DNA from: Breznakiella homolactica
GTDB lineage: Bacteria; Spirochaetota; Spirochaetia; Treponematales; Breznakiellaceae
Length of the DNA: 64,000 nt
Direction: 5' to 3'
NCBI RefSeq assembly: GCF_016616095.2
Contig: NZ_CP067089.2
Span: 1,612,001 to 1,676,000 of the forward strand
Below are positions 27,671-36,444 of the stretch, piece by piece. The notes below the pieces were generated by a model. That model saw only the letters and a list, made by a program, of their open reading frames with translations, did not search any database and was not told the DNA's origin. A program made the translations under genes and the position numbers. Each line of letters opens with the position of its first letter. Positions within the stretch are counted from its first letter, which is position 1.

Positions 27671-28047
27671 ATTCCACACTCCTTTGTTGGTATTTTCTGG
27701 TACCACCGCTGCTTCGCCCCTGAAGACCAAAGGGTTCTTCCCGAAAACCATCATCCGGGCTTCCGGGATTCATAACCGCCGGAAGTACAGGCCCCATCCT
27801 AGCTTATTTTCACCGAAACCGTGTAATAACGGTTGTTATTAATTCCGTACTCCCATAGTATGGTACAGGCCACGATCCTGCTTCAATGTTCAATGTCCAA
27901 AGCATTGTAAAGCCATTTAAACGGTAGTGGTACGTTTCGGGTACGGTAAGGGTACGGTGTGATACCTAAGCTAAACTGCTGTTGCTGAATGCATCGTGCG
28001 CTGATATTAACCGGTTTTATACCCCAGATTTTTGGAGGAAAATAGCT
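27671..28047. other. 377-bp intergenic region with GTAC-rich elements
   Basis: This divergent gap between DUF6266 and the oxidoreductase has no convincing gene. It contains a TAATAAC/GTTATTA hairpin (27824-27841), many GTAC tetramers, and the phased GGTACG repeats listed separately. The ribosome site for the oxidoreductase (GGAGG, 28034-28038) is at its right end. Confidence 0.5.
27929..27956. repeat. Three 11-bp-phased GGTACG repeats
   Basis: GGTACG occurs at 27929-27934, 27940-27945 and 27951-27956, exactly 11 bases apart, about one helical turn each. They lie 92-119 bases before the oxidoreductase ATG and could be a cooperative regulator site. Confidence 0.5.
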
Positions 28048-28632
28048 ATGAAGGTATTTATCGTCTATGCCCACCCCAGTGAAGATTGTTTTACTCGCCA
28101 TTCCAGGGACAGCTTTATTCAGGGCCTTGAAGCAGCAGGCCACAGCCATACCATATCAGATCTGTATAAGATGGATTTCCGGACAGATATGACCGAGACC
28201 GAATACCTCCGGGAATCAAACTACAGGGAGGACCTGCCGGTACCGGAGGATGTACTATCGGAACAGGAGAAAATCAACGCAAGCGATGCTATTACCTTTA
28301 TATATCCGGTATTCTGGACGGAGGCTCCGGCTAAACTCGTAGGATGGTTTGACCGGGTTTGGACATATGGCTTTGCCTATGGTCAGCGCAGAATGAAACA
28401 GCTCAATAAGGGATTGGTGATTTGTACTGCCGGTCATGAGGTACGACACCTAGTTGAGTATGGCCATCTTGAAGCCATGAAAACGGTCATGCTTGGGGAC
28501 AGGCTGTTTGACCGGGTACGGAACAAGGAATTTGTAGTTATGGATGCTATGACGAAAGGGACGCCCGAGGCGCGCAGGGACAATTGGAATAAGCACCTAA
28601 AAACTGCTTACGACCTGGGGGCGGAATTCTAA
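28048..28632 (+). CDS. Flavodoxin-fold NAD(P)H dehydrogenase (quinone) / MdaB-like
   Basis: A 194-residue flavodoxin-fold protein: MKVFIVYAHPSEDCFTRHSRDSF (in part) is the FMN/FAD phosphate-binding start of the NQO1/KefF group, FIYPVFWTEAPAKLVGWFDRVWTYGFAY (in part) is the flavin ring-contact region. It should reduce quinones or other electrophiles with two electrons from NAD(P)H in the cytoplasm. GGAGG at 28034-28038 supports this ATG; the frame is open upstream to 27982. The upstream region carries phased GTAC repeats that may bind a regulator. Confidence 0.88.
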   Translation: MKVFIVYAHPSEDCFTRHSRDSFIQGLEAAGHSHTISDLYKMDFRTDMTETEYLRESNYREDLPVPEDVLSEQEKINASDAITFIYPVFWTEAPAKLVGWFDRVWTYGFAYGQRRMKQLNKGLVICTAGHEVRHLVEYGHLEAMKTVMLGDRLFDRVRNKEFVVMDAMTKGTPEARRDNWNKHLKTAYDLGAEF

Positions 28633-28815
28633 CCGAAGGGCCTTTTCAAAAGAAGAGCTTTCCGTGCCGCCGTTGCATGAAGATTGAGTTAATAACTGGG
28701 AATAGTATATACCTTCCGGCAAAGGAGATTATCTTTTTACGGAGGTACCGTTCGGGTTTTGGAGGAATGGGGAACATCTTGTTTCCCTGTACTATACTTA
28801 CAGTAAGGAGAATCC

Positions 28816-30099
28816 TTGATACGAAGATATATCCTTGCGGCGCTGGTTCTGTTTCTGGGGGTACTGCCCCGGCTCCCAAGCCAGGAATTCCCGGCATTGG
28901 ACCTGGATCAAAATCTTGAAAACGATCCTTTGACAGTTAAACTCGCCTTCTTCGGACCCGGAAAAGAACTCTATTCCTGGTGGGGCCATATGGGCTTGGT
29001 CATCGAAGACAGTAAAACCGGCGGGGCTGCAATTTTTGATTACGGTGTTTTCTCCTTTGAGTCGGAAAGTTTTTTCCGTAATCTACTTACCGGCAAACTG
29101 CTGTACAGCTGCCAGGAGAGTACCGCAGAGTGGAATATACACCGCTATGTATCTGCCGGCCGGGATGTTCGGCTCTATACTCTGGACCTTTCCCCGGAGA
29201 TCAAAAAACGGATTCTCCTGCAGGCCCGGTGGGATACGGCACCGGAAAACCGGGACTACTATTACCATTTTTTCAAGGACAACTGCGCAACCCGGACCCG
29301 GGACATCCTGGCTATGGCCACAGAGGGTGCGTTTTTCCAGGAATACGGTGAAGCACCGGGCCGGTATACCCTGCGGCAGCAGGGCCTGCGGTACACATGG
29401 TTTTCTCCTTTCTTTGACTGGCTTCTGGATTTCGCAATGGGCCGGGATATCGACACGCCGGCGACGGTCTGGGAAGAAATGTACCTGCCATTGGAGATTG
29501 AGCGGAACATCCGGGATTTTACCTATCCTGATCCAGGAGGGACCATACGGCCTTTGGTACTGTCGGTTGAAACGGTCCATACCGCGGACCGGCCAGCTCC
29601 ATTAGTGGTCCCAAAGGAACAATGGCCCCGGGCGCTGCTTGCCGGTACCGGTACGGCCCTGGCGCTTATATTACTGGGACTGCTACGGAAATCCCGCTCC
29701 ACCGCGGGAAGAATACTTATGGGAACCTTCCATGCCGCAGCGGGCTTCTTTTTTGGTATCCTGGGAAGCATTCTCTTTTACCTGTCCCTCTTTTCCATGC
29801 ACGACTATACCTGGCACAACATCAATCTGTTCTTCATCAATCCGCTGCTTCTGGCGGCGATACCTCTGGGGATTCTTCTGGCTGCGGGACGCGGTCAGGG
29901 GTGGAAAATTTCTCCTGAAAAAATGCTTAAGGGATTATGGTCGCTCATTCTTCTGGGAATTCTCCTGGCAGCGGGTATAAAAATCATCCCTGGTTTTTAT
30001 CAGCATAACCGGACCAGTGAAGCTCTGGTATTGCCTATAGCCCTGGTGTTAAGCCCCGTCCCGGGGTGGCTGCGGAAGAGAATTCAAAAGAAAAGATGA
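28816..30099 (+). CDS. DUF4105 (Lnb-type periplasmic domain) membrane protein
   Basis: The gene starts with TTG at 28816, with TAAGGAG six bases upstream. The 427-residue product has a signal/anchor helix, then a DUF4105 domain at ~35-240 whose conserved residues include WGHMGLVIED, FKDNCATRTRD (candidate catalytic Cys with the upstream His) and a C-terminal set of about five membrane helices. DUF4105 is predicted to be a periplasmic cysteine hydrolase-like fold; its substrate is not established. The combination with a multi-helix membrane part suggests action on an envelope substrate. It stands alone. Confidence 0.8.
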   Translation: MIRRYILAALVLFLGVLPRLPSQEFPALDLDQNLENDPLTVKLAFFGPGKELYSWWGHMGLVIEDSKTGGAAIFDYGVFSFESESFFRNLLTGKLLYSCQESTAEWNIHRYVSAGRDVRLYTLDLSPEIKKRILLQARWDTAPENRDYYYHFFKDNCATRTRDILAMATEGAFFQEYGEAPGRYTLRQQGLRYTWFSPFFDWLLDFAMGRDIDTPATVWEEMYLPLEIERNIRDFTYPDPGGTIRPLVLSVETVHTADRPAPLVVPKEQWPRALLAGTGTALALILLGLLRKSRSTAGRILMGTFHAAAGFFFGILGSILFYLSLFSMHDYTWHNINLFFINPLLLAAIPLGILLAAGRGQGWKISPEKMLKGLWSLILLGILLAAGIKIIPGFYQHNRTSEALVLPIALVLSPVPGWLRKRIQKKR

Positions 30100-30163
30100 A
30101 GAAGTAATCCGGGGGAAAATCTTCCACTCTGTCTCTTTATAAACCCAGAAAAACTGACCAGGT

Positions 30164-30991
30164 TTATCCGCCGGAGGCAGTTCCCCGCCTCCGGCTGATT
30201 TCCCCCGCCGCAGTGGTAACGATGCCGATGACCAGGGTAAAACTCACCCAGAGCCAGAACCGGGGCTGCGCTGCTCCGGGAATCATAATAACCACCGGGA
30301 ATACCGGAATAAAGGCGTTAGCAGTGCCGTGGGCAATCAGAGCCGAAAGAGGCCGGTTTCCGGAAGCCCGGAGTACCCAGGCGAAAAAGAAAGAATAGCC
30401 CGTGGTGAGCATGAGAAAACCGAAGAAATTCATGTATCCCTGACTCGCTCCGGGGACAAACCACAGAGGAATATGCCAGCAAGCCCAGATAACCGAGAGC
30501 ACCAGGGAACCGCATATCCGGCCGAAACGTTTTTCCAGGAAGGGCAGTATATAACCTCGCCAGCCGATTTCCTCCTGGCCGCCCCCAAGAAAAACCATGG
30601 CGAGCCAGTATACAGGAAAGATAAAGATACCAGGCAGCAGCATCGGAGCCCGGTGTTCACCGAAAAACTCCGGAATAATCCAGGCAGCCGCGGTGGACAG
30701 TCCCAGTACAAGGAAAAGGGCGGCCCAGGTTTTCCAGCCGAATCGCAGCGAAAAGAATGGTTTAAGAAAAGCCCGGAAAGCACCTTTTCCCTGAATGGTC
30801 CGGATAGAAACATAGGCACCAAAGGCTGGTCCGAACGCGCCGATAACGCTTATGAGAACGGAAATGAGCGTCAGCGCATCACCCTCTAAGGAAATGATGC
30901 CCAAGCCTACCAGCACCAGCGGTAACCAGAAAAGCCATGACCAGGCAAAGGCAGCTGTAAAAAAACGGACAGGAATGAAATTCTCTTTCAC
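30164..30991 (-). CDS. CPBP family intramembrane metalloprotease
   Basis: An integral membrane protein with the Abi/CAAX-protease motif 1 as EEIGWRG (the two glutamates and the arginine), motif 2 as WACWHIPLW (active-site histidine), and a third histidine in LIAHGTANAF. Members cleave or process lipidated or membrane peptides, often as bacteriocin self-immunity factors. The frame starts with TTG at 31006; I prefer the GTG at 30991 because GGAG lies nine bases before it (275 aa). It is a lone gene convergent with the DUF4105 gene. Confidence 0.85.
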   Translation of the reverse strand: MKENFIPVRFFTAAFAWSWLFWLPLVLVGLGIISLEGDALTLISVLISVIGAFGPAFGAYVSIRTIQGKGAFRAFLKPFFSLRFGWKTWAALFLVLGLSTAAAWIIPEFFGEHRAPMLLPGIFIFPVYWLAMVFLGGGQEEIGWRGYILPFLEKRFGRICGSLVLSVIWACWHIPLWFVPGASQGYMNFFGFLMLTTGYSFFFAWVLRASGNRPLSALIAHGTANAFIPVFPVVIMIPGAAQPRFWLWVSFTLVIGIVTTAAGEISRRRGTASGG

Positions 30992-31152
30992 TGCGGAATA
31001 CTCCAATTAAGATATACTAAAAAAGCCGGTCTCTGATAAGAGACCACTATACTGTAACACATAAAACGAAAGAATTTATTCCATCATAAAAGTTAACTCT
31101 GCAAAAATTAGGACACTATTTTCTGAGTACAGAAGAATGAGGAGATATTACT

Positions 31153-31270
31153 ATGGCTGATTTCGATTCACTTCATCCCGGAAGATTCTGCATCCCTGGG
31201 CTTCAATAACTTTATTAAAAACGCGGACGCCCATTTTGATGAAGAAATGGAACATTTTGAAAATGATTAA
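31153..31270 (+). pseudogene. Frameshifted mini-gene (~38 codons)
   Basis: The 316-base gap upstream of the CPBP gene contains GAGGAG, then an ATG at 31153 that reads MADFDSLHPGRF and stops at 31209. If the frame moves by one base around 31170, it continues as PEDSASLGFNNFIKNADA and HFDEEMEHFEND to a TAA at 31268-31270, a sequence of convincing protein character. It looks like a very small acidic protein gene broken by a one-base indel, or a sequencing error. I do not recognise the family. Confidence 0.4.
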
Positions 31271-31307
31271 CACTGAAGCCCAGGGAACTGCCACCCGCCG
31301 GGAACTC

Positions 31308-31787
31308 TTACCGGCTGAAGGTCAGCGTTTCGGTCCCCCCGGGAACAGCGTCAAACCGGAAAAAGTTTGAAAAGGCAGCTCCGGTTTCACTGGCGACAAA
31401 GAGCACATTGTGTTTCACCTTTGTAGAGATTTCAATGGTCTGGCCGCTGCCGAGAGAACCCGCCCGCACACCGTTGAGAAAAACCGGAAAGTCAATAAGA
31501 GCCCCGATAAAACCGCCGCTGCGGGTCAGTGAAATCGTACAGGGACTTTCCAGGAGTTCCTCCGGTTCAGCGGGCCGCGGCCGGCCGGTAAATTTTGTTC
31601 CGCACTGGAGACATCTGCAGACCAGGGGACCGTGTTCGTTGGTATGGGCCATGGTCCTCAGCCCCAGCTGGGAAAAAATCTCACGGGAAGCGGAACCTTT
31701 GAATCCTATGGGTTTGAATTCTCCGGAGCCGCATTTTGGACAAATCAGCGCCTGCAGTGAAAAGACCTCAGTATTTTCAGTATCCAT
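31308..31787 (-). CDS. Zinc-ribbon hypothetical protein
   Basis: A 159-residue soluble protein with two CxxC knuckles (ICPKCGSG at ~16 and CRCLQCG at ~57) that form one zinc ribbon, followed by a beta-rich C-terminal domain (CTISLTRSGGFIGALIDFPVFLNG region) resembling PEGA/DUF2846-like surface folds. Similar proteins occur in Treponema genomes (recalled). Role unknown; the ribbon suggests protein or nucleic-acid contact. Only a weak ribosome site precedes the ATG. Confidence 0.6.
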   Translation of the reverse strand: MDTENTEVFSLQALICPKCGSGEFKPIGFKGSASREIFSQLGLRTMAHTNEHGPLVCRCLQCGTKFTGRPRPAEPEELLESPCTISLTRSGGFIGALIDFPVFLNGVRAGSLGSGQTIEISTKVKHNVLFVASETGAAFSNFFRFDAVPGGTETLTFSR

Positions 31788-31879
31788 AACCTACCCCTAA
31801 TTTTTATAGTAAGTATACTACAGAATTTAATCCCCCGCTATCAAACCGGAAAAATATCAGAGATGCGCCGTTTCCCGGA

Positions 31880-31910
31880 AAAGAAAAAGGCCGCGGTTCA
31901 CACCGCGGCC
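31880..31910 (-). terminator. Intrinsic terminator of the first MarR-ABC operon
   Basis: On the minus strand, GGCCGCGGT and ACCGCGGCC (31902-31910 and 31889-31897) form a perfect 9-bp stem with a 4-base loop, followed by TTTTTCTTTT (31880-31888). It lies 23 bases past the stop of the last ABC gene. Confidence 0.88.
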
Positions 31911-31932
31911 CAGTGTTTTACGGTAAAATGCG

Positions 31933-33765
31933 CTAAGCAGCCTGCCTGAACTGGCTGTGGTAGATGTCCGCGTAAATTCCGTCCCGTTCAATCAGCTCCC
32001 GGTGGGTGCCGGTCTCCGCCACGTCACCGTGATCCATTACAACAATACGGTCGGCGCTGTATATTGTGGAAAGCCGGTGGGCGATGACAAAGCTGGTACG
32101 GTTCCGCATGAGCTCCTTCATAGCTTTCTGGACAATCATCTCCGTACGGCTGTCCACATTGGAAGTAGCTTCATCAAGGATGAGGATCTCAGGGTCGGAT
32201 AAAAAGGCCCTGGCAATGGTGATAAGCTGACGCTGTCCTTGGGAAATATTGCCCGCATCCTCCGTAAGTTCCGTATTATACCCATCGGGAAGCTGCAGAA
32301 TAAAAGACTCTGCATAGGCGGCCCGGGCCGCAGTGATTACCTCTTCGTCGGAAGCACCGGGCTTGCCGTATTTGATATTGTCCAGAATGGTACCGGAAAA
32401 AAGCCAGGTATCCTGGAGTACCATGCCGATGCGTCTGCGGAGAACCGGGCGGTCCAGACCCCGGATGTCTTCTCCGTCCACGCGGATAACGCCTTCCTGG
32501 ATTTCGTAAAACCGCTCCAATAGGTTAACCAGGGTAGTTTTGCCTGCCCCGGTATGGCCCACTATGGCAACGGTTCTGCCTTCCTCCACTTCCAGGCTGA
32601 AGTTTTTCATCAGAGGCATATCGCTGTAACCGAAGGTAACGGAGTCAAAGACTACCTTAGCGGCCCCGCTTTGAATTTCCGGAGCACCGGCGTTTTCTTC
32701 CATTTCTTCGGTATCCAGGAGGATGAAGATCCGTTCCGCCGAGGCAATGGCCGAAAGAAAACTGCCCCAGATACTAGACAGCCTGGCTACCGGTGACGCG
32801 AACTGCTGGGAATACTGCAGGAAAGCCTGTAGGTTACCGATGAGAAGGCCGCCGGCAATAACCCGGAGAGCCCCCAGGGCGGCGATGAGCACATAGACAA
32901 TATTCTGCGTGAACATCATGATATGCATCATACTCTGGCCGAAAAATCTGGCCCGCCATCCTGATTCACAGACATCCGCATTGGAACTCCGGAACGCCGC
33001 GAGGGCTTCTGCCTCTCCGCTGAAACTTTTGATTACCGTAAAGTTATTGCAGCTTTCCTCAATACAGCCATTCAGTGAGCCCAGGCCGGCAAAGTATTTT
33101 TTATTATGCCGCTGCGCCGGCGGGGTAAATATTTTAGCGGTAAGAATGCTCGCCGGAACCATAAAACAGGAGAGAAGAGTCAGAAGAGGGCTGATCGTGA
33201 TCATGATAATCAGGGTTCCCGCCAGAAGTATGACGCTGGAAATAAGCTGGGTCAGACTCTGCTGGAGGTTCTGGGCAATGTTATCAATATCGTTCACCGC
33301 CAGGGACATCATATCCCCGGTAGAATGTTTATCGAAGTAAGAAACCGGAACACGGTTGAGTTTGGCCTTTACGGCGTTCCGCAGGGTCTCGGTGGTTCTT
33401 AAGGAGACTACGGTCATAAGCCGTTCCTGCAGAAAGGACGCCAGAAAAATCCCCAGGTACAGGAGAGCCGCCGATACAAGCACCCCGGCCAGAGCGGCCA
33501 GATCAATACCCGTCCGTGACTGCAGCCCCTGGAAAATCAGTGTGGTGGCTCCGCCCAGAAGTTTTGGGGTGAATACCTGCATGAGGGTTCCGGCAGCGGC
33601 TATGATCACAGTGAAGATCACCAGAGGACGGTGCTTCTTCATATAGACCAGCAGGCGCTTCAGGGAAGCCGCCGGGGACACCGGGGCCGCTTTTTGAGCC
33701 GCGGATCTTCCGCCGCCGGCGCTGCCGGCGGTACCGCCGCCCTGGATGTTCATTTTCATGTTCAT
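31933..33765 (-). CDS. ABC half-exporter, canonical ATPase subunit (block 1)
   Basis: The 610-residue half-transporter has a six-helix membrane domain (residues ~40-330) and a C-terminal ATPase with Walker A GHTGAGKTT, signature SQGQRQ and Walker B EILILDEATSNVD, where the catalytic glutamate is present. Its ATG overlaps the stop of the partner gene (ATGA), so the two are co-translated. With the degenerate partner it should form a heterodimeric multidrug or peptide exporter of the LmrCD/BmrCD/TM287-288 type in the inner membrane. The N-terminal ~25 residues are Gly-rich and non-conserved. A strong terminator follows. Regulated by the marR gene at the head of the operon. Confidence 0.93.
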   Translation of the reverse strand: MNMKMNIQGGGTAGSAGGGRSAAQKAAPVSPAASLKRLLVYMKKHRPLVIFTVIIAAAGTLMQVFTPKLLGGATTLIFQGLQSRTGIDLAALAGVLVSAALLYLGIFLASFLQERLMTVVSLRTTETLRNAVKAKLNRVPVSYFDKHSTGDMMSLAVNDIDNIAQNLQQSLTQLISSVILLAGTLIIMITISPLLTLLSCFMVPASILTAKIFTPPAQRHNKKYFAGLGSLNGCIEESCNNFTVIKSFSGEAEALAAFRSSNADVCESGWRARFFGQSMMHIMMFTQNIVYVLIAALGALRVIAGGLLIGNLQAFLQYSQQFASPVARLSSIWGSFLSAIASAERIFILLDTEEMEENAGAPEIQSGAAKVVFDSVTFGYSDMPLMKNFSLEVEEGRTVAIVGHTGAGKTTLVNLLERFYEIQEGVIRVDGEDIRGLDRPVLRRRIGMVLQDTWLFSGTILDNIKYGKPGASDEEVITAARAAYAESFILQLPDGYNTELTEDAGNISQGQRQLITIARAFLSDPEILILDEATSNVDSRTEMIVQKAMKELMRNRTSFVIAHRLSTIYSADRIVVMDHGDVAETGTHRELIERDGIYADIYHSQFRQAA

Positions 33766-35477
33766 GCCGCTTCCTCCTCGTACCCCTGTGACCGGATGAT
33801 TTCCCGGTACACAGGGCTGTTTTTCAGCAGTTCATTGTGGGTCCCAAGGCCCGCCAGCACGCCCTTATCCAGCACCGCGATACAGTCCGCGTTTGCAGTA
33901 GTGCCTGCCCGCTGGGCCACCAGAACAACGATCTTATCCTCCAGCCGCCGCTTTAAGGAACCCCGCACGGCTGCGTCGGTCTTAAAGTCCAGGGCCGAAA
34001 ATGAATCATCAAAAAGATAGATGTCCGCCTCCTTGATAATGGTCCGGGCTATACAGAGCCGCTGACGCTGGCCGCCGGAAAAATTGGCCCCGCCCTTTTC
34101 CACCGGACTGTCCAGGCCTTCCGGGAGTTCCCGGATAAACTCCGCGGCGCAGGCGTCTTCCAGGACCGCCCAGAGTTCTTCATCCCCCGCACCGGGTTTG
34201 GCCAGGAGTAAATTGCTCCGGACAGTCCCTGCCAGGAGAGCTGACTTCTGGGGGGTATAGCTCACTAATTTCCGTAAATCGTTCTGGACCATGGACCGGA
34301 CATCGGTTCCGCCTATCCGGATACTGCCGCTTTGGACGTCGTAGAACCGCGGGATAAGTGACAGAAGGGTGCTCTTGCCGTCCCCGGTGCCGCCGGCGAT
34401 TGCCAGGGTCTGTCCCTTCCCCACGGTAAAACTGATATCCGAAAGGGCCGGTTTCGCGGCGCCGGGATAGCTGAAGCTCACCCCGATAAAGGACAGGGAG
34501 ACAGCCCCGGCAGGTTCCGGCTGTAATGGGTCCTGGAGGCTCAGGGGCGTGTCCAGGACTTCCCGGATACGCCGGGCCGATACCTGGCCCCGGGGCAGAA
34601 TCAGAAGAACGTTGGTCAGAAGGCCGAAGCCCATGAGAATCTGGGCCGAATAGGAAAGCGCCGCCATGATGGCGCCCACGTCCATATTTCCTCCGGCGGT
34701 GGAATTTCCTCCTATCCAAACGATGGCAAGCGCTGCCAGGCTGATAATCAAGGTTATCAATGGCACAAAGACGCTCATGATGGTACCCGCGGCAATAGCG
34801 GTTCCGGTATAGTCCCGGTTGGTGGTTCTGTATTTTTCATAATCCACCTCCTCCCGGGCAAAGGCCCGGATAACCCGGACGCCGGTGATGCCCTCCCGGA
34901 AAAGGAGATTAAGCCGGTCCAGGAGGGACTGCATTTTTCCGTACAGGGGCACCGCGAAACGATAAATCACCGCCGCGGCCAAAGCCATAAAGGGTACAAC
35001 CGCCGCAAAGGGAAGCGCCAGGGCCGGATTCAGTTTCCAGGTGAGACAGATACCGCCGATAAGGTAGATTGGCGAGAGGATAAGGAACTTGAAGAACATC
35101 TCCACCACAGTCTGCACCTGGGTCACATCACTGGTATTTCTGGTTATCAGAACCGAGGTACCGAAACGGTCGTATTCGGTTTTTGAAAAACTCAGTACCT
35201 TGGTGAAAATTTCCTCCCGGAGTTCCTTTCCCAGCCGGAAGGCAATCCTTCCGGCGATGTACATATTAAGCAGAGCCCCCGTGAGGCTTAGGGCTGCGAT
35301 GCCCAGCATGGTGCCGCCCTGCTTCCAGATGAATCCGAAGTCGCCAGCCATGATGCCCTGGTCCACCATTCCAGCCATCAGGTATGGCAGGTACAGGGCA
35401 CAGCCGGTTTGCAAAAACAGAAAGACAATGGCAAGAATAGTTTGAACCGGGGGAAGCCGTTTGAATATGCTAAACAT
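33762..35477 (-). CDS. ABC half-exporter, degenerate ATPase subunit (block 1)
   Basis: The frame is open to 35522, but GGAGGAGG directly upstream and the family start MFSIFKRLPPVQTI place the ATG at 35477 (571 aa). Six membrane helices precede an ATPase with Walker A GGTGDGKST, signature FSGGQRQR and Walker B DIYLFDDSFSALD; the residue after the Walker B aspartate is Asp, not the catalytic Glu, marking this as the degenerate-site subunit of a heterodimer. Its first codons overlap the end of a 31-codon ORF, and its stop overlaps the next ABC gene. Substrate unknown. Confidence 0.92.
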   Translation of the reverse strand: MFSIFKRLPPVQTILAIVFLFLQTGCALYLPYLMAGMVDQGIMAGDFGFIWKQGGTMLGIAALSLTGALLNMYIAGRIAFRLGKELREEIFTKVLSFSKTEYDRFGTSVLITRNTSDVTQVQTVVEMFFKFLILSPIYLIGGICLTWKLNPALALPFAAVVPFMALAAAVIYRFAVPLYGKMQSLLDRLNLLFREGITGVRVIRAFAREEVDYEKYRTTNRDYTGTAIAAGTIMSVFVPLITLIISLAALAIVWIGGNSTAGGNMDVGAIMAALSYSAQILMGFGLLTNVLLILPRGQVSARRIREVLDTPLSLQDPLQPEPAGAVSLSFIGVSFSYPGAAKPALSDISFTVGKGQTLAIAGGTGDGKSTLLSLIPRFYDVQSGSIRIGGTDVRSMVQNDLRKLVSYTPQKSALLAGTVRSNLLLAKPGAGDEELWAVLEDACAAEFIRELPEGLDSPVEKGGANFSGGQRQRLCIARTIIKEADIYLFDDSFSALDFKTDAAVRGSLKRRLEDKIVVLVAQRAGTTANADCIAVLDKGVLAGLGTHNELLKNSPVYREIIRSQGYEEEAA

Positions 35478-35565
35478 GGACCGCCTCCTCCTGTTCTTTT
35501 TCCGCCATGGTGATGAGAGCATACAGGCACAGTAATACCGTAAGAAACATAAGCATTGAGAACAT
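35470..35565 (-). CDS. Small membrane protein of 31 aa between marR and ABC genes (smORF 2)
   Basis: GAGGAG precedes an ATG at 35563-35565 by seven bases. The peptide begins MFSMLMFLTVLLCLYALIT, a single membrane helix, followed by an acidic tail MAEKEQEEAVHV. Its last codons contain the ribosome site and ATG of the degenerate ABC subunit (8-base overlap), so translating it would help to open the ABC start. It could be a subunit-like micropeptide of the exporter or a translational coupler; both are inference. Confidence 0.6.
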   Translation of the reverse strand: MFSMLMFLTVLLCLYALITMAEKEQEEAVHV

Positions 35566-35588
35566 GGTGACTGCTCCTCTTTACGCTG

Positions 35589-35693
35589 CTACAGGGCGAT
35601 GCCGGATGAGGCTGGTTTCTTCAGGTTTTTAAACCAGCACAGGATATCTCCCAGGATATACCGGAATACAGCTCGGAAGGGAATCATGATCAT
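35589..35693 (-). CDS. Small basic amphipathic peptide of 34 aa coupled to marR (smORF 1)
   Basis: The ATG at 35691-35693 overlaps the marR TGA (ATGA) and is preceded by GGGGGA. The frame runs 34 codons to TAG at 35589-35591; the peptide (MIMIPFRAVFRYILGDILCW, then FKNLKKPASSGIAL) is hydrophobic and basic, suitable for lying on the membrane. The gap to smORF 2 is 23 bases. The tight coupling and good ribosome context argue that it is translated; no family is recognised. Confidence 0.5.
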   Translation of the reverse strand: MIMIPFRAVFRYILGDILCWFKNLKKPASSGIAL

Positions 35694-36421
35694 TCCCCCT
35701 TTTCGTTTTTTTCCGAAGAAACGCCGGAAGGCCCGGTTCCATCCCGGTCGGGAACGGGACCGGTGTAATCCGGGCTGAACCGTTCCGCCCCGGGCATATT
35801 CTCGGGCGCGGGCCCGCGGCCGTGCCGTCCGCCGCAGCCTTCAAAGCCGCCGCGGAAGGGTCCGCCCGGATGGCCGTGGCGGTGAGGCCTCGGGCCGCCC
35901 CGCATTTCCATGAGCCGTTCGAACATCTCCGCGCCCATGCGGGAACGGGCACCATTCATCCAGTCAAAACTCTCCTCATCAGCCTCGATACCCAGCTGAG
36001 CCTCAAGGGCGGCGATGATCCGGTCCAGGTAATCCCCGAAGGCGGTCCGCTCTTCGGGATTGAGGCAGCTGAAAATGCCGGAAAAATCCCCCTCCGACTG
36101 AGGTTCGGCTTTTCCCTTCTCGGTGAGCCTGACCATCATGATCCGACGGTCGGCTTCCGAGGGAATACGCTCAACAAAGCCCGACTTTTCCAGCTTGTTC
36201 AGCAGTTCGTTCAGAGACTGCTGCCGGATGCCCAGGAGATAGGAAAGATCCTTGGTGCTGATTTCCGGCTGAAGCTTAAGAATGGCCAGCACCCTGCCCT
36301 GTCCCCGGGTCGGGTCCGCCATGGGACCGCGTTCAGCGTGGCTCTGGAAATGCTGCCGCTGCAGAAGCCACTGGAGCCGGGAAAGTTTTTCATTTAATTC
36401 CGTATAATTATCTATCATCAT
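35690..36421 (-). CDS. MarR family repressor with His/Gly-rich C-terminal tail (block 1)
   Basis: Residues ~1-150 form a MarR winged helix: LQPEISTKDLSYLLGIRQQSLNELLNKLEKSGFVER (in part) is the recognition region and EADRRIMMVRLTEKG the wing. Residues ~170-243 are unusual: a long tail rich in Gly, Pro, His and Arg (GGPRPHRHGHPGGPFRGG) that could bind metal or be disordered. The start (ATG-ATG) has a GGAGG site. The gene heads the block-1 operon and its promoter carries three copies of a palindromic operator, so it almost certainly autoregulates and controls the exporter. Confidence 0.92.
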   Translation of the reverse strand: MMIDNYTELNEKLSRLQWLLQRQHFQSHAERGPMADPTRGQGRVLAILKLQPEISTKDLSYLLGIRQQSLNELLNKLEKSGFVERIPSEADRRIMMVRLTEKGKAEPQSEGDFSGIFSCLNPEERTAFGDYLDRIIAALEAQLGIEADEESFDWMNGARSRMGAEMFERLMEMRGGPRPHRHGHPGGPFRGGFEGCGGRHGRGPAPENMPGAERFSPDYTGPVPDRDGTGPSGVSSEKNEKGE

Positions 36422-36444
36422 TTTAATCCTCCGTAAGATTTAAT

